NCBI RefSeq assembly: GCF_018128905.1
Contig: NZ_CP063808.1
Location: 1,116,001-1,180,000 of the forward strand
Length of the DNA stretch: 64,000 nucleotides
Reading direction: 5' to 3'
DNA from: Streptomyces sp. A2-16
GTDB taxonomy: Bacteria > Actinomycetota > Actinomycetes > Streptomycetales > Streptomycetaceae
Of this stretch, positions 52,801-60,870 are shown piece after piece. A program made the translations under genes and the position numbers. Position 1 is the first letter of the stretch; each line of letters starts with the position of its first letter. Under the pieces are notes generated by a model that was not told the DNA's origin, made no database searches, and saw only the letters and a program-made list of their open reading frames with translations.

Positions 52801-54621
52801 ACGGCATCCGGCGACCCGATCACCTTCTCCCGTGACGTTCTGGGCCGGGTGATCCGCAAGGAGGCGGCCGGGGCGGTCACGACATACGCCTACGACCCGG
52901 CGGGCGCCCTGGTGGAGGCGACGGGCCCGGACGCGGTCCTGAGGCTTCACCGGGACGAGGCGGGCCGGGTGCTGTCGGAGACGGTGAACGACCGCACGCT
53001 CACCTGCACCTACGACGAGCTGGGCCGCCGAACGGGCCGCACCACCCCCACCGGTGCGACGACGACGTGGTCCTACGACGCCTCGGGCAACCGCACCGGC
53101 ATGGTGGTCTCGGGCCGCACCCTCACCTTCACGCACGACGAGGCGGGCCGCGAACTGGCCCGTCACATAGGCGAGTCGGTGACCCTCACCCAGTCCTTCG
53201 ACCCTCTGGGCCGCCTGACGAAACAGGACCTGGTCGGCCCCACCGGCAACCGCCTCCAGCACCGCGCGTACACCTACCGGGCCGACGGCAACCTCACGGC
53301 CATCGACGACCACCTGAACGGCACAAGCCACTTCGACCTGGACGCGGCAGGGCGGGTGACCGCAGTCCACGCCACGAACTGGACGGAGACGTACGCGTAC
53401 GACGAGGCGGGCAACCAGACTTCAGCGTCCTGGCCGGCCGAGCACCCGAGCAGCGAATCGACCGGCACCCGCGAGTACGTGGGCACCCGCATCACCCGCG
53501 CGGGAAACGTCCGCTACGAACACGACGCAGCGGGCCGCATCACCCTCCGCCGGAAAACCCGCCTCTCCCGCAAGCCGGACACCTGGCGCTACGAGTGGGA
53601 CGCGGAGGACCGTCTGCGGGCGGTGACAACCCCGGACGGCACGAGGTGGCGCTACCTCTACGACCCGCTGGGCCGCAGGATCGCGAAGCAACGCCTCGCC
53701 CCGGACGGCGAATCGGTCCTGGAACAGGTGGACTTCACCTGGGACGGCACGACCCTCTGCGAACAGACGACGAGGTCCCCGTCCCACCCTGACCCGGTCA
53801 CCCTGACATGGGACCACCAGGGCCTGCACCCGCTGACCCAGACGGAACGCATCGCAACCGCCGACGCCCCGCAGCAGGAGATCGACTCCCGCTTCTTCGC
53901 CATCGTCACGGACCTGGTCGGCACGCCGACAGAACTCATCGACGAGCAGGGCGATATCGCGTGGCATAAACGGAGCACCCTCTGGGGTACAACAGCCTGG
54001 GCTGCGGACAGCACCGCCTACACCCCCCTCCGCTTCCCGGGCCAGTACTTCGACCCTGAAACCGGTCTCCACTACAACTACTTCCGGCATTACGACCCTG
54101 AGACCGCGCGGTACACAACGCCAGACCCGCTGGGCCTCACCCCGGCCCCTAACCCGGCTGCTTATGTGGAGAACCCTCTGGCTTGGGCCGACCCACTCGG
54201 ACTCACGCCGTGCGAAGAAGCAGCGAAAAAGGCAGCGGAGAAGAAGGAGACCGTACTGGGCAAGACGGTGCCGGCCCGAACCGAGGCATCCGTCGGCAGC
54301 ACCACGGACCACAACTACAAGCGAACGTTCTTCAACGCCAACCCCAAACTCGAAGGTGAAGTCGTTGTCCACCATGCCATAGAACAACAAATCCTCAAGC
54401 GTTACCCCGGGTTGTTCTCGGCAGACGAGATCCATTCCTTGGAAAATCTTCGAGGGATCCCGAAGGGTGATATAAACAGCAGAGTGCATCTCAGCGAGAT
54501 ACGCGTCGCGTGGAATCGCTTTTACGGCGCACATCCTAACCCAACCCGCCAGCAAGTACTCGATCACGTTACTCACGTCGATGATATGCTTGGCCATTGG
54601 TTCAGCCCGCGCATTAGATAG
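49882..54621 (+). CDS. RHS-repeat polymorphic toxin with HNH-like C-terminal domain
   Basis: This 1579-residue protein has an N-terminal helical region with WXG-type motif (LDPGEWRGQAADAFRAKF, about 112-129), a DUF6531 entry (DPIDMATGRMSLPQTDVTLP, about 418), many YD/RHS repeats (about 560-1330), and the RHS core (RFPGQYFDPETGLHYNYFRH, YTTPDPLGL). The variable tip (about 1446-1579) carries VVVHHAIEQQILKRYPGLF, SLENLRGIPKG and VHLSEIRVAWNRFYG. Its His and Asn spacing resembles HNH/EndoVII nucleases; this is inference. GC content falls near 54,330, at the tip, as usual for exchanged toxin cassettes. An SMI1-type immunity gene follows. Confidence 0.88.
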   Translation: MGFGDFVDGLGDGLESAADGLNKGVGEAVDWGTDKTAGLLSEVGADGAAEKVRDFGESVNNRLGGTVAERALGETEDPRELVHGSEPALRERAEHLRKFAAAFENVGQGMRSLDPGEWRGQAADAFRAKFDVQPKQWLTAADACTSAAAALEAYADTVRWAQEQARVAIEKYRAAQDASRRAADAYKANVTAYNQAADRYNATAEAGGDPGVKPTKPGDFVDPGTAGREEAQEILSRARRQRTDVAQDARRTMAAALETAPPKPEFTDRLGAGAADLFVGTQLNSVHVLGGLLRGGTDVLKLARTVNPLDPYNLTHPGEWSKNSQLLLAGLVGTAAHPERLPMSLLGTGWSSDPGDAAGYLLSNLIGGRGAGGVGRAALKDALRGAAKDAATGAAREGTRRGLTDVARELKCKLFGSDPIDMATGRMSLPQTDVTLPARLPLVFSRQFESSYRSGRWFGPCWTSTADQRLEIDAEGVVLVREDGSLLAYPHPAPGVPVMPLAGTSWPLAVDAYGDYTVTDPETGRLWDFAGPGGDGNGIALLSQIIDRSGQQWLTFEYGDEGAPTGIVHSAGYDLRITTEAGRITALHLADGTELVHFGYDDQGHLATVTNSSGLPTRFTNDPSGRITAWTDTNNSSYHYAYDDEDRCVSQGGEAGHLSYTYTYGDPDPATGNRIVTAVDSLGHDTRYEINSDVQVTAVTTPDGATTHTTHDRAHRPLTVTDPLGRTVSYAYDEAGRTVLAVRPDGRYSSVAYNDQGLPVAVTGADGSHVVQHFDEFGNRTAVTDASGTTTRFTYDDRGHLESVTNALGDTTRVRCDAAGLPLEITDPLGAVTRYERDAFGRPVRITDPTGAVTALEWTVEGRMSRRRAADGSTESWTYDGEGNCTAHTDASGAVSRYEYTHFDLLAARTGPDGVRYEFTHDTELRLTKVVNPQGLTWSYAYDPAGRLIAETDFDDRTLTYAHDPAGQLSASTTASGDPITFSRDVLGRVIRKEAAGAVTTYAYDPAGALVEATGPDAVLRLHRDEAGRVLSETVNDRTLTCTYDELGRRTGRTTPTGATTTWSYDASGNRTGMVVSGRTLTFTHDEAGRELARHIGESVTLTQSFDPLGRLTKQDLVGPTGNRLQHRAYTYRADGNLTAIDDHLNGTSHFDLDAAGRVTAVHATNWTETYAYDEAGNQTSASWPAEHPSSESTGTREYVGTRITRAGNVRYEHDAAGRITLRRKTRLSRKPDTWRYEWDAEDRLRAVTTPDGTRWRYLYDPLGRRIAKQRLAPDGESVLEQVDFTWDGTTLCEQTTRSPSHPDPVTLTWDHQGLHPLTQTERIATADAPQQEIDSRFFAIVTDLVGTPTELIDEQGDIAWHKRSTLWGTTAWAADSTAYTPLRFPGQYFDPETGLHYNYFRHYDPETARYTTPDPLGLTPAPNPAAYVENPLAWADPLGLTPCEEAAKKAAEKKETVLGKTVPARTEASVGSTTDHNYKRTFFNANPKLEGEVVVHHAIEQQILKRYPGLFSADEIHSLENLRGIPKGDINSRVHLSEIRVAWNRFYGAHPNPTRQQVLDHVTHVDDMLGHWFSPRIR

Positions 54622-54644
54622 TCCAGCACTGTCAGAGGATTCCA

Positions 54645-55076
54645 ATGTGGCGTGAAATCACCCTTGATTTTTCCAATGTAGAGTTGCATGACCCGGCCTC
54701 CGAGGGCGCCTTGCTGCTCATTGAAGAACGATTTGGGCAGCCGCTTCCGCCCTCACTTCGATCGCTTCTCGCGGAGACGGACGGAATTAATGCCGAGTAT
54801 GGAGTGGAGATTGTTTGGTCGGCCGAGCGGATTCTCGCGGAGAACACCTCGCTCCGCAATGACGACCAGCTCCGGAATCTCTACATGCCGTTCGACCCGC
54901 TCCTCTTTTTTGGTGACAATGGAGGTGGAGATCAATTCGCCTTCGTGCGGACGCCCGAACGGGATGATGTGTTCGTCTGGGATCATGAAACGGACGGCAG
55001 GAATTGGATCGCACCTTCCCTTGAGAGCTTTCTGCGGAGTGCCCTGGGCGCCGGGGGAGAGGACTGGTATCGCTGA
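54645..55076 (+). CDS. SMI1/KNR4 (SUKH) family immunity protein
   Basis: This 143-residue protein has the SUKH pattern: LIEERFGQPLPPSLRSLLAE, GINAEYGVEIVWSAERILAE, LLFFGDNGGGDQFAFV and VFVWDHETDGRNWIAPSLES. Such proteins neutralise nuclease toxins encoded just upstream. It starts 23 bp after the RHS stop and shares its lower GC content and AT-ending codons, as expected for a mobile toxin-immunity cassette. Confidence 0.88.
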   Translation: MWREITLDFSNVELHDPASEGALLLIEERFGQPLPPSLRSLLAETDGINAEYGVEIVWSAERILAENTSLRNDDQLRNLYMPFDPLLFFGDNGGGDQFAFVRTPERDDVFVWDHETDGRNWIAPSLESFLRSALGAGGEDWYR

Positions 55077-55620
55077 CAGGTCCGGCTGAGCTGTCAAAAT
55101 AGCCACTCAGTACTGGAAAGTATTCTGTTATCGCAATTTCAATGAGGAGTCAGTGGCCTTCTTTAATGAAATCGGCGAGGACGGTTACGAGACCCGAAAG
55201 GGCCAGCAGTATCGCGATGAGCGTCTTCTGTGCACCGACGGAGCTGACGGAACAGCAAAAATTGGGCTGAGTGCAATTTTCGTCTGCCTCAGCCACGCCC
55301 TGCCCGCCGCCGACGCCTGCACGGTGGCACCCGAGAGCGCGGATGCCGTCAGCCCGGTCGAGCTGACGGTGGGTGCCCCGGACCGGCTCGATGTACTGCG
55401 ACTGAACTTCCTTCTTGACCTCGGACAACGCAGCCTCGGCGCCTCCGCGACCGCACATCAGGGGACAACCTCAGGCCGCCGACGCAATCGTCTGCTGACC
55501 TCTGCCCGATCTGGTGTGCTGTTCGGGCACGTTGGTGACGGCACGCGGGTCTTGCATGGGTGAGGGCCTTCTGGATTCGGTGGGGATTACGGCATCGACC
55601 GGCCGATGGCAGGCGGCCCT
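55077..55620. other. degenerate intergenic region
   Basis: No gene can be supported here. A GTG frame at 55153 (plus) and a minus-strand frame ending at 55150 with a possible membrane helix both have weak coding character and no recognised family. Base composition shifts from AT-richer to GC-rich at about 55,270. It is probably debris between the toxin cassette and the transposase remnant. Confidence 0.5.
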
Positions 55621-55830
55621 CATGCGCCACCGTAATGCCCCGCTGACGCCGACCGGCAGACTGCGTCTGGCCTGGTGTGTGGTCGAGGACAGGTGTCCGT
55701 TGCGTCGGGCAGCCGAGCGGTTCCAGGTCAGCCACACCACCGTCGAGCGGGGGCGGACTGCTAAGGCTGCTGGGATGGGCCAGCATGTACGACCGCTCCA
55801 GCCGCCCGAGTCACTCGCCGCGCAAGGCTG
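55621..55830 (+). pseudogene. IS481-type transposase remnant, frameshifted
   Basis: One frame reads MRHRNAPLTPTGRLRLAWCV and CPLRRAAERFQVSHTTVER, the N-terminal HTH of IS481-family transposases. The continuation MYDRSSRPSHSPRK lies in another frame, so a frameshift occurred near 55,750-55,785. The DDE catalytic domain is absent. The element is truncated and inactive. Confidence 0.75.
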
Positions 55831-56360
55831 CGGCCGCGGTCGAAGCTTTCGGAGCCGCCGACGTCCGCGCGCTCCTCGGTCCCGTCCTGGCGCTGGACCA
55901 CGCTGCGGCGCACCCGGGGGAGTCGGCGAGCCGGCCGGAGTCGTGGGTGAACGTGCTGCGAAGCGCCCGCACCGTGAAGCCGATCCGCCCGCCGTTCGCG
56001 GCGGCCTCGGCGATCACCGGATACAGCCGGGAGACGCCTGAGACGATGCGCCGCTTGACTGCCCGGGCCAGCGACGATGTCAGCTGCCGCTTGCCTGCCA
56101 CATCGGTGACGGTGCGGGTGGAGCGCACCGTGTTGCGGCGCGGCACCCGCGCGACCGCGCCGCCCTTGGGTAGCCGGGACCTGACGTCGCCGCGGGCAAG
56201 CCGGTTGAGGCTGTCGATGTTCCGTGGTCCGACGGCCTGCACCTCGATGCCGTGCATCTCCCCGTCGCCGGTGTTCAGGAGACCTGCACGACACGTACGG
56301 ATCCGGCAGGTCAGCGCCGACCAGCGTCTGCAACTGCGTACTACGGGGACTGGCCATCGG
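55811..56360 (-). pseudogene. possible frameshifted ORF downstream of DUF4157 gene
   Basis: Right after the DUF4157 stop, a minus-strand frame begins MASPRSTQLQTLVGADLPDP. Near 56,275 the protein-like reading moves to another frame (LLNTGDGEMHGIEVQAVGP, then GKRQLTSSLARAVKRRIVSG). The second part has third-position GC typical of local genes. It may be a broken gene for an immunity or structural partner of the DUF4157 protein. No family was recognised, and plus-strand coding cannot be excluded. Confidence 0.35.
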
Positions 56361-58800
56361 GATCGTCCAGATGTGGCGGAATCGGCACCGGTGTGAATGA
56401 GGTGGGCTCGTAGACGCCGTCCTTGCACCAGACCCGGACACGGCTTACGGAAGTGCCATCAGTGATGGTTTTGGGATTCACTCTGGAAAATGCTTTTCGT
56501 GCCTGGGCTCGGGTGACAGCAGGGGCCTCGATGCTGACTTCGACCCGCGTGTAGGGAGCGCCCTTGGCATTCTTTAGCGCCTTCTGTGCCATCTCTGCGG
56601 GGTTTGCGTCAGCCGCAGGGTCCGCCTTGAGCTGGAGGGGCCGCGGCGGCTTTCCGATGGTTCCGTCTATGCCTTCGTAATTGTCCCCGAACAACTCGAC
56701 GTGCTCGCCGGTCCTTTCGGCGAGGCGCTGTGCTTGGGCGATTTCTGAGGGCTCCGTTTTATCCCAACGGATGGAAACGTCACCACCCCGATCGACGGGC
56801 CCGTTCGCCCTTTTCGGATCGAGAGGGTTTCCCTCACGTAGGGTGTTGGCCCGGCGCGCTTGCGCTTCCTGTTCCTGGACCCAAGGAATCTGCCGCTGCT
56901 TAAGCATCCGCGCCACAGCGGCCGGATCCTTGCCAGCCAGCGCGGCATCGTTATGGGCGCGGATGTCGCCGAGCGATCTGCCGTCGGCGAGGCCCTCCTT
57001 GATCCGCTCGGCGATCCAGCGGTCGAACGCCAGTTGCTGTTCGGTCGTCAAGCTGGCGCGCACGGGATATTCCGACGCGGCGGGCACGCGCTGGATGGTT
57101 GCCTCGACGGCCCGCAGTTCGGACGGCTTCGGCGACTCGGGGACCTTGGCACCGCGACCGAGGCGAGCTCGGATGCGCGTGCGCGCCGACTCGAAGGTGG
57201 CAGTGATGCCTGGGAAGCGCCGCAGCAAGGCCTCCACTGCCGCACTCGTGATTGCACCGAGAGCGAGCAGAGTGAGGAGAATCGCGAGGGCGATGCTCGA
57301 GTCGGCGATCAGTCCGTAGTCGGTCTCGTGTTGCTCAGGACTCCGCGGCCGATCAAGGTTATCGATCGACTGCCCCAAGGAGAGGAGCTGGATCGATGCG
57401 TCCGCCGTGATCACGACCAACCCGATGGTCTCCAGGGCGGCCACGCCAACAATCGGCGTCCCGATGATCGAACCGATGATGAAGGCTGCGATCGAAACCT
57501 GGGCCATGAACGAGCTGACGATGGCCATCGCGGCGCGGGCAGTGGCCAGCAGGTGGTCGAAGCTCGAGCTGTACTCGCCAGCCATCAGATTGCGGTATGC
57601 CTCACTTAATTCTTCGATCATTGTTGGGAAGTGGCGGTAGAGCGCGACTCCGGGAACCAGGATCTCCAGCGCGGCGTCCTTGATCACCTGCCACCAGTTG
57701 TCCTTCAGATACCTGACACGGACCCCCAGGTGCCGCATCACGGCCTGCCATCTCGTCTCAGGAACGGGCTCGGTCGCCGTCGTCGGCTCCTCCTTGTTCT
57801 GGATGCTTGCCACGGCACCAGCCGGGGTGTCCGCTGGACTGCCGAGGCGCGGTGCTAGGTGCTCGGCGAGCACCTCCTGCAACTTGCCGGGAGCCTTCGC
57901 GACGAGACCAGCGACGAATTCCTTGATGTACTCCAGAGCTTTGCCGGGTGCTTCGATGAGCATGATCAAGGCATGAACAGCACCGTTGTAGAGCACCTTG
58001 GTGACCTGCCATAGCACCTTTCCGACGTCCAAGGCTTTTTCGGCCGCGGTACCGATCCCATGCCCGACGTCGACGGCGACATCTTTCACCAGTCCGACGG
58101 CTGTCTTGACACCGCTCCAGGAGGGGTCGAACTCGTACTCCGTGAACGGGATGCTGACGTTGTACCAGGCCCCCTGAATATTGGGTGCGCGGCTGTCGGC
58201 AGTGACATCGGGCCGAGCCTGCGACTCGCTGCGCTTGGGGCGCCGCGCGGTGGTGCCCTGCTGGATGACATGTGTGAGTTCATGAGCCATCAGATCTCGG
58301 TCGTCATCCCTCACCTCACGCCCCAGCCAGATGTGGTGCTTGTGGGTGAAGGCGCGGGCCCCGATGCTTTCGACGTCGGTGCGCTCTTGCTGGGTGTCAT
58401 GCAGCCGGACGGCGGACAAGTCCACGTCGAACGCAGCCTCCATGTCGCGGCGTAATTTGCCCGGCAGGGGGCGGCCTCCACTTGTTGAGGCGATACGGGA
58501 ATCCAGTTGGGTAGTCGGCTTCGTCCTGACGCCCGGAACAGCGGCGCGCGACAAGACCGATACCGGCTGGACTGCTGACCGGATCTCCGTGCTGGCGGCC
58601 CGTTCCGCGGATCGGTCCGCCTCTTGCTCCAACGGGTCGTCGGGCGTGCTCATCGTCAGTTTGGGTTGCACATGCAGTGGCCACGCCGAACCAGCACGAT
58701 CCATCGCCTGCGATGCGTTGGACCCAATGGCCAGCTCCTGCCATAGCGAACCACCGCCGGCGGAACCGGTTTTCTCTGTTCGCGGTTCCCGCGCTCGCAT
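56341..58800 (-). CDS. DUF4157 (eCIS-associated) protein with possible PD-(D/E)xK toxin tip
   Basis: This 819-residue protein has an N-terminal DUF4157 domain (about 108-182; GGRPLPGKLRRDMEAAFDVD, then metallopeptidase-like LMAHELTHVIQQG), a middle region with membrane-prone helices (about 240-300, 405-490) and a C-terminal tip. In the tip ERTGEHVEL, EGIDGTIG and LQLKAD (about residues 700-728) resemble the E...D...QxK order of PD-(D/E)xK nucleases. DUF4157 proteins are cargo of contractile injection systems in Streptomyces; no such system is in the window. Two TTA codons (58455-58453 and 57609-57607) imply bldA control. ATG 58800 (MRAREPRTE) is preferred; TTG 58941 and GTG 58842 are alternatives. 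Confidence 0.8.
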   Translation of the reverse strand: MRAREPRTEKTGSAGGGSLWQELAIGSNASQAMDRAGSAWPLHVQPKLTMSTPDDPLEQEADRSAERAASTEIRSAVQPVSVLSRAAVPGVRTKPTTQLDSRIASTSGGRPLPGKLRRDMEAAFDVDLSAVRLHDTQQERTDVESIGARAFTHKHHIWLGREVRDDDRDLMAHELTHVIQQGTTARRPKRSESQARPDVTADSRAPNIQGAWYNVSIPFTEYEFDPSWSGVKTAVGLVKDVAVDVGHGIGTAAEKALDVGKVLWQVTKVLYNGAVHALIMLIEAPGKALEYIKEFVAGLVAKAPGKLQEVLAEHLAPRLGSPADTPAGAVASIQNKEEPTTATEPVPETRWQAVMRHLGVRVRYLKDNWWQVIKDAALEILVPGVALYRHFPTMIEELSEAYRNLMAGEYSSSFDHLLATARAAMAIVSSFMAQVSIAAFIIGSIIGTPIVGVAALETIGLVVITADASIQLLSLGQSIDNLDRPRSPEQHETDYGLIADSSIALAILLTLLALGAITSAAVEALLRRFPGITATFESARTRIRARLGRGAKVPESPKPSELRAVEATIQRVPAASEYPVRASLTTEQQLAFDRWIAERIKEGLADGRSLGDIRAHNDAALAGKDPAAVARMLKQRQIPWVQEQEAQARRANTLREGNPLDPKRANGPVDRGGDVSIRWDKTEPSEIAQAQRLAERTGEHVELFGDNYEGIDGTIGKPPRPLQLKADPAADANPAEMAQKALKNAKGAPYTRVEVSIEAPAVTRAQARKAFSRVNPKTITDGTSVSRVRVWCKDGVYEPTSFTPVPIPPHLDDPDGQSP

Positions 58801-59048
58801 CGGCCCCGTGGCGCTGCGCTTACTGGCGCCCTGCTGGAACACAGCGCCTCCACGACGGCTTGAGAGGACAGGTTCGCTCTGATCCAATCGTGAGTCCGTC
58901 GCAGCAGCGTCACCAATGACCGGGCAATGAGCCTCGTCCAACCTCCTGCGTCGCAGGAGTTGCTGCTGGGCGTGGTGATGCCTCAGATTTGGTGAAACTC
59001 CTGCTTATGAGTGCCGGATGCCGGAGCAGGCCGCGTCGGCAAGAGGCC

Positions 59049-59073
59049 GGGGCCGGGAGGTGATGCCGGCCCC
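59049..59073 (-). terminator. hairpin after methyltransferase gene
   Basis: GGGGCCGG (59049-59056) pairs with CCGGCCCC (59066-59073), just downstream of the minus-strand methyltransferase stop. Confidence 0.55.
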
Positions 59074-59084
59074 TTCCGCGATCC

Positions 59085-59801
59085 CTATACGGGTTTCCTC
59101 GCCACGAGATAGGCGCGGGACAGTTTTTCGTCGTCCAGGGGCTCTCGTAGTACTCGGACGATCACCTGGAGGCCCGCCTCGGTGAGGGGCTCGGCGACGG
59201 ACTCCGGTGTGCGCAACCAGTAGTCCAGGGAGATCCGGTGGCCGAAGCGTTCGTCCAGGTGCATGTGGGTGCCGCCCGGCTCGTACTGGAAGCCGATCAG
59301 GGCGTGGGCGCCGGGGGTGAGGACTCGGTGGAACTCCGCGAAGGCTTGCGGGAGGTGGTCGTCCGGGACGTGGATGATCGAGTAGAGGGCCGTGATTCCG
59401 CCCAGCGTTTCGGACGGCAGGTCCAGGGTCGTCATCGAACCCACGTGGAAGCGGAGCTCCGGGTGGGCCCTGCGGGCCAGTTCGACCATCTTCGGGGAGA
59501 CGTCCACGCCGAAGACCGGGACGCCGAGCTCGTGGAGCGCCGCGGTCACGTGTCCCGGGCCGCTGCCGATGTCGGCCACCGGGCCCTTGCCCTGCTCCTT
59601 CACCAGCTCCGCGAAGCCGGTGATCTGGGCTCTGTCCAGCGTGGGGATGCCGGCCCAGTCGGAGAACTGCTCGGTGTAGGGCTCGGCGATCGTGTCGTAC
59701 GCGGTGCGGGTGGCCCGTATGAAGTCGGGGGTCTCGGCGTTCACGGGCTGCACCCTAGCGGGGTGGCTCGGGGCGGAGGGTGGAGTTTCCCTGACGGTCA
59801 T
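59085..59801 (-). CDS. class I SAM-dependent methyltransferase (Methyltransf_11/25)
   Basis: This 238-residue protein has AYDTIAEPYTEQFSDW, motif I VADIGSGPGHVTAALHELG (about residue 75), VFGVDVSPKMVELARRAHPE and YSIIHVPDDHLPQAFAEFHR with LTPGAHALIGF. The substrate is unknown. ATG 59801 overlaps the DUF397 stop (ATGA), implying coupling; GTG 59744 is an alternative start that would fit the conserved domain. Confidence 0.85.
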   Translation of the reverse strand: MTVRETPPSAPSHPARVQPVNAETPDFIRATRTAYDTIAEPYTEQFSDWAGIPTLDRAQITGFAELVKEQGKGPVADIGSGPGHVTAALHELGVPVFGVDVSPKMVELARRAHPELRFHVGSMTTLDLPSETLGGITALYSIIHVPDDHLPQAFAEFHRVLTPGAHALIGFQYEPGGTHMHLDERFGHRISLDYWLRTPESVAEPLTEAGLQVIVRVLREPLDDEKLSRAYLVARKPV

Positions 59802-59998
59802 CGGGGGGTGGGGTGTGGGGACTTCAGCGCTTCCAGGAAGGCGGTGAAGGCTCCGGCCGGGAAGGTGAGGGTGGCCCAGGTCGGGGTCTTGGAGTCGCGG
59901 ACGGCTACGTGGGTGGTTCGGTGTGTGATCTCCACGCAGACGTTCCCTTCGCCGCCTCCGGAGTAGCTCGACTTCTGCCAGATGTCAGGGGTGGACAT
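59798..59998 (-). CDS. DUF397 protein
   Basis: This 66-residue protein has the DUF397 signature: WQKSSYSGGGEGNVCVEI, VAVRDSKTP and LTFPAGAFTAFLEALK. In Streptomyces these small proteins follow XRE-type DUF5753 regulators (BldB/WhiJ-like systems). Here the regulator upstream survives only as a C-terminal fragment. GAGG precedes ATG 59998. Confidence 0.88.
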   Translation of the reverse strand: MSTPDIWQKSSYSGGGEGNVCVEITHRTTHVAVRDSKTPTWATLTFPAGAFTAFLEALKSPHPTPR

Positions 59999-60005
59999 GG
60001 TCGCC

Positions 60006-60075
60006 TCACAGCTCCTTGGCCAACTTGTGGATGAAGTCGCGCGACCGTTCAGGGCCGAGTGACACGTAACCGGGG
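60006..60075 (-). pseudogene. C-terminal remnant of XRE/DUF5753 regulator
   Basis: The minus strand encodes GYVSLGPERSRDFIHKLAKE followed by a stop, 8 bp before the DUF397 start. It resembles the last helix of XRE-DUF5753 proteins (SxxxSRxFIxxLAKE). No HTH or DUF5753 body precedes it. Confidence 0.5.
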
Positions 60076-60857
60076 GAAGTTCGTGTGGTGTGAGCTGGCG
60101 GCTGCCTAGACGTGGCCGTGGGGTCGCCCGCTTCCTTGGCAGTGTCGTGGTTCCGTGAGCCGAGTAAAGGGCGCTCGCGCGTCGCCTTCGGCGATGGCCC
60201 TGCGGGCCACCCTTGACTCGGCTCACTCCAGCACGGTGGAGAAGCGAACGGGCGGCCGGGGGAGAGCGGCGGCCGGGTGGGTGGTTGCGCGGGGTCGTCG
60301 AGTCGTGGGCCGGGGTTGCCGGATGCGCGGTCGCGTAGCGCGCTACGGCGGCTGGGTTCGGCGGCGAGCGGGGCGTGGGTGCCGAGGGTCGGCGGACTGT
60401 GGGTGCAGACGATCGGGCAGTCGCCGGAAGGGTGGGCGGTGCTGGGAGGGCGAGGAGCTCGGCCGGCCAGGTGAATCGTGTCCGAGGGCTTACGACATTT
60501 GTTCCTCGGCGCGTGTCCACCCAGACTGGTCAGTGCCCCCGCCGCCGCTGTCCCGGCCTGCACCACCGCCCCGCGCGGGTGCACCTCACCACCGGAGATC
60601 CCTGCTCAGCACCCCGCGATCACACCCCGTGGTCACCCGGCATCCGGTCGTGACCGTTCCGGTCCTGCGCCCCAACCCCGTCCCGATCCCGTTTCGACAG
60701 ATGAACAGAACCACCGGGGGTATGCGCAGCATGGTATGTGTGAGAAACGAGGTTCCTACCCACCTCAAACCACATCCATGCGTCGAGCGGCCAAATTTTC
60801 TTCCCGCTGAGGGTTGAAGTTTTGTTGATCTCGGGTCGGTTGGTCGCCCCGGCGTCC
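60076..60857. other. 780-bp intergenic region
   Basis: No convincing gene. It holds a 72-bp palindromic element (60155-60226), purine-biased sequence to about 60480 and the promoter region of the M20 amidohydrolase at the right end. Several open frames exist but none has protein-like composition. Confidence 0.6.
60155..60226. repeat. 72-bp palindromic element (MITE/REP-like)
   Basis: GTGAGCCGAGTAAAGGG (60155-60171) pairs with 60210-60226 with one mismatch. The interior has two small hairpins (TCGCCTTCGGCGA and GGCCCTGCGGGCC). It is much longer than a simple terminator. Confidence 0.6.
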
Positions 60858-60863
60858 TACCCT
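60858..60863 (+). promoter_or_regulatory. -10 element TACCCT, leaderless start of M20 gene
   Basis: TACCCT is followed by 7 nt and GTG 60871, the same spacing as at 43857, 44056 and 38555. Confidence 0.45.
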
Positions 60864-60870
60864 TTAGAGG

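Noticed and set aside
55153..55563. 136-residue plus-strand ORF
   Set aside because: Composition drifts from protein-like to random, the frame crosses a GC change, and no homology is recognised; treated as debris.
60478..60810. Pro/Thr-rich plus-strand ORF before the amidohydrolase
   Set aside because: No ribosome-binding site, no domain and weak codon bias; it covers the promoter region of the next gene.
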